Assembly (NCBI GenBank): GCA_963800285.1
Contig: CAWDAL010000015.1
Span: 248,001 to 312,000 of the forward strand
DNA: 64,000 bases
Reading direction: 5' to 3'
From: DASUPK01 sp963800285
Lineage (GTDB): Bacteria > Actinomycetota > Thermoleophilia > Solirubrobacterales > 70-9
Under the pieces are notes generated by a model. It ran no database searches, was not told the DNA's origin, and worked only from the letters and a program-made list of their open reading frames with translations. This document shows, piece after piece, positions 15,823 through 22,203 of this stretch (position 1 is the stretch's first letter; each line of letters starts with the position of its first letter). The position numbers were made by a program, and so were the translations under genes.

Positions 15823-16296
15823 ATGGAGGTCGAGCGCAAGTTCCTGGTGACCGTGCCGCCGGACCTCGGCGGGGTGGAGGCCGATGAGATCGAACAGGGC
15901 TACCTGGCGATCGGCTCCGACGGCGAGGTGCGGGTTCGCCGCAAGGGCGATCGGCTGCTGCTCACCGCGAAGCGCGGCGTCGGCCTCTCGCGGCAGGAGG
16001 CCGAGGTGGAGCTCGACCGCGCGAGCTTCGACGAGCTCTGGCCGCTGACCGAGGGGCGGCGGCTCCAGAAGCGCCGCCACGTCATCCCGCACGGCGACCT
16101 CGTGATCGAGGTCGACGTCTACGCAGGGGATCTCGAGGGCCTCGCGGTCGCCGAGATCGAATTTCCCTCCGAGGAGGAGGCGAAGGCGTTCGAGCCGCCC
16201 GGCTGGCTCGGCGAGGAGGTCACGGGCGATCATCGTTACCTGAACGAGACCCTGGCGACGGCGGGCGCTCCGTCGGCGCGATTCCTGTCCCACTGA
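15823..16296 (+). CDS. CYTH-domain protein (triphosphatase-type)
   Basis: A 157-residue protein with the CYTH signature ExExK at its very start (Glu2-x-Glu4-x-Lys6). The rest of the barrel follows: DGEVRVRRKGDRLLLTAK, EAEVELDRASFDELW, KRRHVIPHGDLVIEVDVYAGDLEGLAVAEIEF and the end GDHRYLNETLA. CYTH enzymes hydrolyse triphosphates such as inorganic tripolyphosphate or thiamine triphosphate. Members near CHAD genes, as here, are usually linked to polyphosphate. The start at 15823 is fixed by the TACGGT box and the position of the ExExK motif. Confidence 0.85.
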   Translation: MEVERKFLVTVPPDLGGVEADEIEQGYLAIGSDGEVRVRRKGDRLLLTAKRGVGLSRQEAEVELDRASFDELWPLTEGRRLQKRRHVIPHGDLVIEVDVYAGDLEGLAVAEIEFPSEEEAKAFEPPGWLGEEVTGDHRYLNETLATAGAPSARFLSH

Positions 16297-16360
16297 CCCC
16301 TTATCGGCGTTTTCACATCTCCGCCCGTTAATTCCGCACCCATATGGGCAGGAGGTGGAC

Positions 16361-17374
16361 ATGGCGACCACGCGCGACAAGACGGCGGCTCTCGCTGCTG
16401 CCGGAGCAGCAACCGCGGCGGCTGCAGGAATCGGCATCAAGAAGCTGCGCGACGCCGATGGTGAGGCGGCTGACTCAACCGCCTACCGGCTGCTGAAGGA
16501 CGAACCGGTCGGTCCGGGTATCCGGCGGATCCTTCAGGCGCAGGTCGACGATGCGGTCGCGCAGCTCCGCGGTGATGCCGGCACCGAGCCGCCGGAAGCG
16601 ATCCACGAGGCGCGCAAGGACATGAAGAAGATCCGCTCGGCGCTCCGCCTGGTTCGCGACGCGATCGGGGACGACGCCTGGCGGCGCGAGAACGATCACT
16701 ACCGGGACGTGGCCAGGAAGCTGAGCGCTCACCGCGACGCCGAGATCCTGGTCGAGTCCCTCGACGGGCTGCGCGAGCGGTTCGGCCCGGCGGCTCGCGA
16801 GCGCTCCGAGAAGCTGCGCGAGCAACTCGACGCTGAGAACCGGGCCGCGCACGACGACGGCACCATCGGGCGCACGATGGCCGGGGCGGCGGCCGAGCTG
16901 ATCGCCTGCCGGTCGAGCCTCGGCGAGCTGGCGCTCGACGGCGACGGCTGGGGGATGATCGCCCCCGGCCTGCACCGCACCTACCGCCGTGGCCGCAAGC
17001 GCCTGCGCTCGGTCGAGGAGGAGGCGAGCGTCATCAACCTGCACGAGCTCCGCAGGCGCGTCAAGGATCTCTGGTACCAGCTGCGGCTGATCCGGGAGGC
17101 CGACCGCCCGATGGTCGGCGCACTCGCCGACCATGCGCACGACCTCTCGGACCACCTGGGCGACGACCACGATCTCGCGCTGCTCCGGGAGGAGGCCCAG
17201 CGCCGGCGCGACGCCTTCGCGTCCTCGGCCGACCAGCGCCATCTGCTCCAGGAGATCGATCAGCGCCGCGGCGAGCTGCAGTTCGCCGCGATCTCATTGG
17301 GCGAGCGGATCTACGCGGAGAAGCCGAAGAAGTTCACGAGTCGACTCGCGAAGCGCTTCCGGCGATCACGTTGA
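16361..17374 (+). CDS. CHAD-domain protein (polyphosphate-binding type)
   Basis: A 337-residue, helix-rich, charged protein. HEARKDMKKIRSALRLVRDAI and a second LHELRRRVKDLWYQLRLI, with DHAHDLSDHLGDDHDLALL, carry the conserved His and Arg/Lys pattern of CHAD domains, which bind polyphosphate and often localise to its granules. An Ala-rich segment at 10-28 might be a short helix. The ATG at 16361 follows AGGAGG (16350-16355). A CCCATATGGG palindrome (16339-16348) sits just before it. The 3' end overlaps the convergent VWA gene by 41 nt. Confidence 0.85.
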   Translation: MATTRDKTAALAAAGAATAAAAGIGIKKLRDADGEAADSTAYRLLKDEPVGPGIRRILQAQVDDAVAQLRGDAGTEPPEAIHEARKDMKKIRSALRLVRDAIGDDAWRRENDHYRDVARKLSAHRDAEILVESLDGLRERFGPAARERSEKLREQLDAENRAAHDDGTIGRTMAGAAAELIACRSSLGELALDGDGWGMIAPGLHRTYRRGRKRLRSVEEEASVINLHELRRRVKDLWYQLRLIREADRPMVGALADHAHDLSDHLGDDHDLALLREEAQRRRDAFASSADQRHLLQEIDQRRGELQFAAISLGERIYAEKPKKFTSRLAKRFRRSR

Positions 17375-18689
17375 CGAAGTTCTCGAGGTGCTTGGTCGTC
17401 CAGCACTCGAAGGCACCGTCGCAATAGGGCTCGTAGGCGGCCATCACGGAGTCGCCGTAGTTCCAGTAGAGCTTGGGCTCGGGGTTGAGCCAGAAGGTCC
17501 GGCCGGCGTGGTCGGCGATGGCGCCGAACGTGGCGGCGTGCGGCTCGCGGCCATTGGTGCGCGCGTCGCCGAGGACGATCACCGTCGAGCGCGGGCCAAG
17601 CTCCTCGGCGATCTCCTCGCCGAACTCGAGCCAGACGCGACCGTAGTCGGTGTAGCCCGACACGTCGGCGACGCCTCCCTCCGAGGAGACCCGCTCCGAG
17701 ATCTTTCGGAAGTCGCGCTCGTGCTCGAAGATGTCGGTCACCTCTGAGATTCGCTCGATGAAGACGAAGCTGCGCAGCTTGCGGAACGAGTCGTGCAGCG
17801 CGTGCAGCACCGAGAGGAAGAAGACGCTGGCGCTCGACACCGAGGTGGAGACGTCGCAGAGCACGTAGATCTCGGGGCGCCGGGGCCGCTTCGGCCGGTA
17901 GCGGAGATTCAGCGGCACGCCGCCGGTCTCGAGCGACGCCCGCATGGTCCGTCGCACGTCGACATGGCGGCCCCGTTTGCGCCCGCGCTGCTCGTGGCCG
18001 AGCGTCGCGATCCGGCGCTTGAGCTGGGCGACCGCGCGGTGGACGGCGGTCAGGTCCTGAGCCGGGCTCGTCGGGAGGGTCCGGTCGAGCTCGGCGAGCG
18101 GCCGTGAGGGAGGCAGCTTGCCCGTGCGCTCGATCGTTGCCCGCTCCAGCTCGCGGCGCAGGTAGCGCTCGAACTGGCGGATGTTGTCCGGGTCCAGCGC
18201 CGGAGCGTCCTCGTCGTTCCGCCTGCCGCCGGCCTGCAGGTCGAGGGCACGGCGGATTCGCTGGACGTCGACGCCGATCACTCCCGAGCGCTCGCCCTGG
18301 CGGCCGAACGCCGTCATCGCGAGGCGGGCCAGGTCGCGCATCTCACCGTCGTTGCCCTCGAAGATCGCGCGTCGGATCGCCTCGCGCAGCTCGTCGAGGT
18401 CGATGCGGTCGCCGGAGCCCTCGAAGCGCTCGTCCTCGATCCCCTTCTCCATCGCCTCGGTCTCGGCCGCCCGGAAGAAGTGCCGGTCGAAGAGCAGCTC
18501 GAAGATCCGCCGGTCCTCCTGGGACTTGGCGATGGTCGCGGCCAGCGACTCACGGAAGTCGCGCTGGTCGGTCCAGCTCACCTCGTCGAGGGCGGCGAAG
18601 GCGTCGAGGATCTCCGAGGTGCCCACCGCGACCCCCTCGGAGCGGAGGTCTTCGAAGAAGGCGAGCAGGCTGCTCGCAGTCGTGCTCAT
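17334..18689 (-). CDS. VWA-domain protein, CoxE-like
   Basis: A 451-residue protein. The N-terminal half is helical and charged. The C-terminal half is a von Willebrand factor A domain with an intact MIDAS: DVSTSVS (Asp279, Ser281, Ser283), SGYTDYG (Thr347) and VLGDARTNG (Asp375). It follows the moxR gene by 3 nt, the usual arrangement for a MoxR AAA+ ATPase and its VWA partner, which act together as a chaperone or metal-insertion machine. No CO dehydrogenase genes are near, so the client is unknown. Convergent overlap with the CHAD gene is 41 nt. Confidence 0.85.
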   Translation of the reverse strand: MSTTASSLLAFFEDLRSEGVAVGTSEILDAFAALDEVSWTDQRDFRESLAATIAKSQEDRRIFELLFDRHFFRAAETEAMEKGIEDERFEGSGDRIDLDELREAIRRAIFEGNDGEMRDLARLAMTAFGRQGERSGVIGVDVQRIRRALDLQAGGRRNDEDAPALDPDNIRQFERYLRRELERATIERTGKLPPSRPLAELDRTLPTSPAQDLTAVHRAVAQLKRRIATLGHEQRGRKRGRHVDVRRTMRASLETGGVPLNLRYRPKRPRRPEIYVLCDVSTSVSSASVFFLSVLHALHDSFRKLRSFVFIERISEVTDIFEHERDFRKISERVSSEGGVADVSGYTDYGRVWLEFGEEIAEELGPRSTVIVLGDARTNGREPHAATFGAIADHAGRTFWLNPEPKLYWNYGDSVMAAYEPYCDGAFECWTTKHLENFVNVIAGSASRVDS

Positions 18690-18692
18690 CGG

Positions 18693-19634
18693 CTAGCTCC
18701 CGGAGGAGCCCGGCGGGGTCAGACCCCCGGTGACGCCGTTGCCCTCGAGCTTCACCGAGACGCGCTCGGCGACCAGGTCGATGTCGGAGCGGTGCTTCAC
18801 CAGGATGCTCATCGACTGCTCGAAGGTCTCGCGGTCGATGTCGTCCGCGCCGATCAGCAGCAGCGTCCGCGCCCAGTCGATCGACTCCGCAATGGACGGC
18901 GGCTTCTTCAGGTCCAGCTGGCGGACCATGTGGACGATCTCGACCAGTCGCCGCGCCAGCCCCTCGTCGAGCTCCGGGGCGTGCAGGCGGACGATCTCGA
19001 GCTCGCGGTCCACCGACGGGTAGTCGAGCCAGAGATAGAGACAGCGACGCTTGAGCGCCTCAGTGAGCTCGCGCGAGTTGTTCGAGGTGAGCACCACGAT
19101 CGGCCGGGTCCGCGCCTCGATCACGCCCAGCTCCGGGATCGAGATCTGGAAGTCGGAGAGGACCTCGAGCAGCATCGCCTCGAACTCCTGATCGGTCTTG
19201 TCGATCTCGTCGATCAGCAGGACGACGGCGTCCTCGGCGCTGATCGCCTCGAGCAGCGGCCGGGTGAAGAGGAAGTCCTCGGAGAAGATGTCGCCGCGCG
19301 TGCGAGCCCAGGACCCCTCGGACGCGGACTCGGCCTCGCCCGTCGCCTCGGCCTGGATTCGCAGCAGCTGCTTGCGGTAGTTCCACTCGTACAGGGCCTT
19401 CGCCTCGTCGAGCCCCTCGTAGCACTGCAGGCGGACCAGCCGCCGGCCGGTCGAGCGCGAGAGCGCCTTGGCGAGCTCGGTCTTGCCGACCCCGGCCGGG
19501 CCCTCGACCAGCACTGGCTTGCCGAGGCGCTGGGCGAGGAAGGAGACGAGGGCGGCGGCTTCGTCGGCCAGGTAGCCAGCCTGGCCGAGACCTTCGCGAA
19601 CTTGGGCGACCGACTGGGGCTCGGAGTCCGGCAT
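18693..19634 (-). CDS. MoxR-family AAA+ ATPase
   Basis: A 313-residue ATPase with Walker A GPAGVGKT (45-52), Walker B VVLLIDEID (137-145), sensor 1 VLTSNNSREL and an arginine finger region ALKRRCLYLWLDYP. These match MoxR proteins that unfold or mature partner proteins together with a VWA protein. The ATG at 19634 is supported by a TATCAT box 7 nt upstream. The last residues (GGLTPPGSSGS) are encoded across a GGGGTCAGACCCC palindrome, so the tail may derive from an inserted repeat. Confidence 0.87.
   Translation of the reverse strand: MPDSEPQSVAQVREGLGQAGYLADEAAALVSFLAQRLGKPVLVEGPAGVGKTELAKALSRSTGRRLVRLQCYEGLDEAKALYEWNYRKQLLRIQAEATGEAESASEGSWARTRGDIFSEDFLFTRPLLEAISAEDAVVLLIDEIDKTDQEFEAMLLEVLSDFQISIPELGVIEARTRPIVVLTSNNSRELTEALKRRCLYLWLDYPSVDRELEIVRLHAPELDEGLARRLVEIVHMVRQLDLKKPPSIAESIDWARTLLLIGADDIDRETFEQSMSILVKHRSDIDLVAERVSVKLEGNGVTGGLTPPGSSGS
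18715..18727. repeat. GGGGTCAGACCCC palindrome in the moxR 3' end
   Basis: A perfect 6-bp inverted repeat around one A. It belongs with the GGGGTCAG sequences at 25766-25813 and 41212-41239. All three lie at gene ends or between genes. Confidence 0.4.
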
Positions 19635-19641
19635 CTGGGGG

Positions 19642-19647
19642 ATGATA
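19642..19647 (-). promoter_or_regulatory. -10 box TATCAT of moxR in a 24-bp divergent gap
   Basis: TATCAT on the minus strand lies 7 nt before the moxR ATG. On the plus strand GATAGAT-like sequence precedes the ATG at 19659. Both genes appear leaderless, and only 24 bp separate their start codons. Confidence 0.5.
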
Positions 19648-19658
19648 GATAGCGCGCC

Positions 19659-19856
19659 ATGGTCGCCATCGCCCTGCCCGACTCGCTCGGCCCCTACGCC
19701 GTGCTGCTCGCCATCGGATTCCTCGTTGGCTGGTACGGCCACGGCGCTCGCAGCAACTGGATCATCGCCTTCGGGATCGTGGTGATCCTGGCCGCGATCG
19801 GCCTGCTTCAGCTCGCGATCGCCACGCACAACGGCAGGGCGCCGACCGGTTTCTGA
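19659..19856 (+). CDS. Small two-helix membrane protein
   Basis: A 65-residue protein with two hydrophobic helices (about 9-27 and 34-54) joined by a short GHGARSN loop, and a polar tail. No family is recognised. It ends 2 nt before the ppk2 gene, so the two are almost certainly transcribed together. It might anchor or regulate a partner at the membrane, but nothing in the sequence shows how. Confidence 0.6.
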   Translation: MVAIALPDSLGPYAVLLAIGFLVGWYGHGARSNWIIAFGIVVILAAIGLLQLAIATHNGRAPTGF

Positions 19857-19858
19857 CG

Positions 19859-20629
19859 ATGGGCGTCCTCGACGACCTCGACCTGACCAAGAAGCTCTCG
19901 CTCGAGGAGGAGGAGAAGGGCCTCGAGCGCGGCTGGACCCGGCTGGCACAGCTCCGGCTCACCCTCGGGGGGCTGATCGGCAAGGGCGAGCTCGGCCCAC
20001 CCGTGTGCGTGCTCTTCGAGGGGGAGGACGCCTCCGGCAAGGGAGGGGCCATCCGCAGGCTCGTGGCCAACCTGGATCCTCGCCACGTGCGCGTCGTCGA
20101 GTTCGCCGCACCGTCGCACGACGAGAAGCGCCATCACTTCCTCTGGCGCTTCTGGCCCGCGCTGCCCGGGTGGGGAGGCATGGCGGTCTTCGACCGCTCC
20201 TGGTACGGGCGGGTGCTCGTCGAGCGGGTGGAGGAGCTCGCGACCCGCGAGCAGTGGCTGCGCGCCTACGACGAGATCAACGCCTTCGAGCGGACCCTGG
20301 CCGACGAGGGGACGATCCTGATCAAGTTCTGGCTGCACATCTCGGGCGACGAGCAGCTGAAGCGCTTCAAGCGCCGCGAGAAGGACCCGCTCAAGGAGTG
20401 GAAGCTCACCGAGCACGACTGGCGCAACCGCGAGAAGCGGGACGAGTACAAGCAGGCCGTCGAGGACATGGTCGCCCGGACCAGCATCGAGCCTCATGCC
20501 CGCTGGCACCTGATCCCTGCCGAGTCGAAGCGCTACGCGCGCGTCACCGTGATCGAGACCGTGATCGAGGAGATCGAGTCCGGCATGCGCCGCCACGGGA
20601 TGGAGCCCCCTGAGCCGATCGGCCGGTAG
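19859..20629 (+). CDS. ppk2: Polyphosphate kinase 2 family protein
   Basis: A 256-residue P-loop kinase. Walker A is GEDASGKGG (55-63). The second motif FDRSWYGRVLVERV begins at 111, and the lid has KRREKDPLKEWKLTEHDW. PPK2 enzymes move phosphate between polyphosphate and nucleotides. The subclass (mono- or dinucleotide substrate) cannot be fixed by eye. With the CYTH and CHAD genes nearby it forms a polyphosphate-related neighbourhood. Confidence 0.87.
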   Translation: MGVLDDLDLTKKLSLEEEEKGLERGWTRLAQLRLTLGGLIGKGELGPPVCVLFEGEDASGKGGAIRRLVANLDPRHVRVVEFAAPSHDEKRHHFLWRFWPALPGWGGMAVFDRSWYGRVLVERVEELATREQWLRAYDEINAFERTLADEGTILIKFWLHISGDEQLKRFKRREKDPLKEWKLTEHDWRNREKRDEYKQAVEDMVARTSIEPHARWHLIPAESKRYARVTVIETVIEEIESGMRRHGMEPPEPIGR

Positions 20630-20712
20630 CCGGGAGGCTGCGCGCGGGTGATCATCGTCAGGGGGCTGACGCTGCGCTTGCGTGCCCGCCCCCCGCGCGG
20701 GACCATTGAGGC

Positions 20713-20826
20713 ATGTCCCCAGTGGTGATCGGAAGCTTCGCGATGATCGACGCGGTCGTGCTGGCGCAGATGGCTTACGCGGCGCGCGATCTACAGCAGG
20801 ACGAGCAGGACAGCGAGGACGAGTAG
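20713..20826 (+). CDS. Very small acidic-tailed protein (37 aa)
   Basis: ATG to TAG frame of 37 codons. The N-terminal two thirds are hydrophobic (MSPVVIGSFAMIDAVVLAQM) and the tail is Glu/Asp/Gln-rich. The upstream GGGACCATTGAG is shared with the region before the GTG at 4554, which suggests a common start-region signal. It could be a membrane-associated micropeptide. I cannot exclude a chance frame. Confidence 0.4.
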   Translation: MSPVVIGSFAMIDAVVLAQMAYAARDLQQDEQDSEDE

Positions 20827-20836
20827 CGGCGGCCGG

Positions 20837-21337
20837 TCAGTCCGGCGCCTGCGGGTGCTTGGCTCGCTCCCGCGGCCGCATCCGCAGCCCCGCGGCGACG
20901 ATGATCAGGGCGCCGGCCAGCGCGACGAAGATCGCGTAGTGCAGGTCGTAGGGCTCATCGCGGCCGCCGAGCGTGAACGGCGGTCGGTCGAGCATCCGGT
21001 AGACGACGATCGCGGCGGACCAGATCCCCGCGGCGACGAACAGCGCCCATTCGCGCAGCGGCCGCGGCGGCACGTATCCGCCGCCGCCCTGCAGCGCCAA
21101 GAAGGTGGTCGCCGCCGCGATCAGCAGCAGCGCCCCCTCCGCCCAGCTGAATCCGCCGATGCCGGTGAGGACGAGGTCGTTGGAGATCGGCGACTGGTAC
21201 CAGGGGAGGAGCAGGCTGCCGATCATCACCGCGCATCCGATCACCGCGATCCGCTCGTTGCCGCCCAGGCCACGCAGATCGCGCAACAGCTTGCTGGGGA
21301 CCGACCTCCAGCCCTCAGTCGAGCGGCTCTCGGCCAC
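20837..21337 (-). CDS. Four-helix membrane protein, unknown function
   Basis: A 166-residue protein with a polar N-tail and four hydrophobic helices: about 30-46 (IAVIGCAVMIGSLLLPWY), 62-82, 95-112 and 132-150. The loop with LPWYQSP after helix 1 recurs in uncharacterised actinobacterial membrane proteins. It overlaps the end of the DUF2203 gene by 23 nt, so it is the last gene of a short operon with EVE and DUF2203 genes. Function unknown. Confidence 0.6.
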   Translation of the reverse strand: MAESRSTEGWRSVPSKLLRDLRGLGGNERIAVIGCAVMIGSLLLPWYQSPISNDLVLTGIGGFSWAEGALLLIAAATTFLALQGGGGYVPPRPLREWALFVAAGIWSAAIVVYRMLDRPPFTLGGRDEPYDLHYAIFVALAGALIIVAAGLRMRPRERAKHPQAPD

Positions 21338-21713
21338 CGTAGCCAGTTTCCAGTTCGTGCCAGTAGGCGACCTCGTCCTCGCCGAGCTCCCAGCACAGGT
21401 ATACCTCGCGCTCGTCCATCAGCGCGGGGAAGTCGATCAGGCCGCGGTCGATGTCACGGAGGACGATCCCGGACTGCTCGATCATGCCGAGCAGCCGCCT
21501 GACCTCGAGGAACCCCACGCCCACCTGCCTGCCATCCTCGCCCCCGCCATTCGTGGGCGCAGCCTCCGAGAGGGCCTCGTGGGCCTTGGCATCCGTGAGC
21601 TCGTCCTTGGCGTCGCGCAGCTGATCGAGCATTGCGGTCAGCTGGGGGAGGAGCGCGTTGGCCTCCTCCCGGGTGAAGTGGCGGCCGTGGACGAGGCCGG
21701 TGTCTTCGCTCAC
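21315..21713 (-). CDS. DUF2203 family protein
   Basis: A 132-residue helical protein. It begins with HGRHFTREEANALLPQLTAML, and the end DFPALMDEREVYLCWELGEDEVAYWHELETGYGGREPL is the hallmark of DUF2203. The family has no known function. The GTG start overlaps the stop of the EVE gene (GTGA) and the 3' end overlaps the next membrane-protein gene, so all three are probably translated from one message. Confidence 0.8.
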   Translation of the reverse strand: MSEDTGLVHGRHFTREEANALLPQLTAMLDQLRDAKDELTDAKAHEALSEAAPTNGGGEDGRQVGVGFLEVRRLLGMIEQSGIVLRDIDRGLIDFPALMDEREVYLCWELGEDEVAYWHELETGYGGREPLD

Positions 21714-22186
21714 GTGCTCGCGGCTTTTTCGGAGGCCGCCGAGGAGAGCCGCTCGCGGAGCAGGGCGGCGTCGGACTCGCCGATCGTGCGGAGCTGGCCC
21801 TGGAAGGCGAGATGCCAGTGGTCCAGTGGCCACTTGCCGACATGCTCGAGCTCGGTGACGAGCTCCTCGGCCGGCACGAAATCGTCCTCCGGCAGGACCA
21901 GGACCGGCTCGGCTTCCACCCGCCACGGATAGATCTCCGGCTTGCCCTTCTTGGCAGGCCAGATCCGCTCCCGGGCCTCGAACATCTCGGAGCGCACCCG
22001 CGCGATTCCGCCGAACGCCTGAACGCCGGTCACGTAGAAGACGATCTCGTCACCGGGGTCGAACTCCTCGGCCTGGCGCCGCCGGCCCTCCTTGAAGCCG
22101 ATCACGTCGAAGCCGCGCTCGACGTTGATCCGGAAGTTCTCGAGCGACCCGGTGAGGATCCAGGTCTGCGGGCCGTCCTCCGACAT
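21710..22186 (-). CDS. EVE-domain protein
   Basis: A 158-residue protein with the EVE (PUA-like) fold: TWILTGSLENFRINVERGFDVIGF, GDEIVFYVTGVQAFGGIARV and a WPAKKGKPEIYPWRVEAEPVLV segment. EVE domains bind modified nucleobases, and are found with restriction or tRNA-modification systems. None is adjacent here. The ATG is 6 nt after a minus-strand TACAAT box, so the gene appears to head its own leaderless operon. Confidence 0.8.
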   Translation of the reverse strand: MSEDGPQTWILTGSLENFRINVERGFDVIGFKEGRRRQAEEFDPGDEIVFYVTGVQAFGGIARVRSEMFEARERIWPAKKGKPEIYPWRVEAEPVLVLPEDDFVPAEELVTELEHVGKWPLDHWHLAFQGQLRTIGESDAALLRERLSSAASEKAAST

Positions 22187-22192
22187 GGGGCG

Positions 22193-22198
22193 ATTGTA
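22193..22198 (-). promoter_or_regulatory. -10 box TACAAT of the EVE operon
   Basis: TACAAT on the minus strand ends 6 nt before the EVE ATG, inside the 17-nt gap after the cyclase gene stop. Confidence 0.5.
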
Positions 22199-22203
22199 TG
22201 GAG

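Noticed and set aside
21710..22186. EVE gene as part of a defence island
   Set aside because: EVE domains occur in restriction systems, but the neighbours (DUF2203, membrane protein, cyclase) show no nuclease or methylase.
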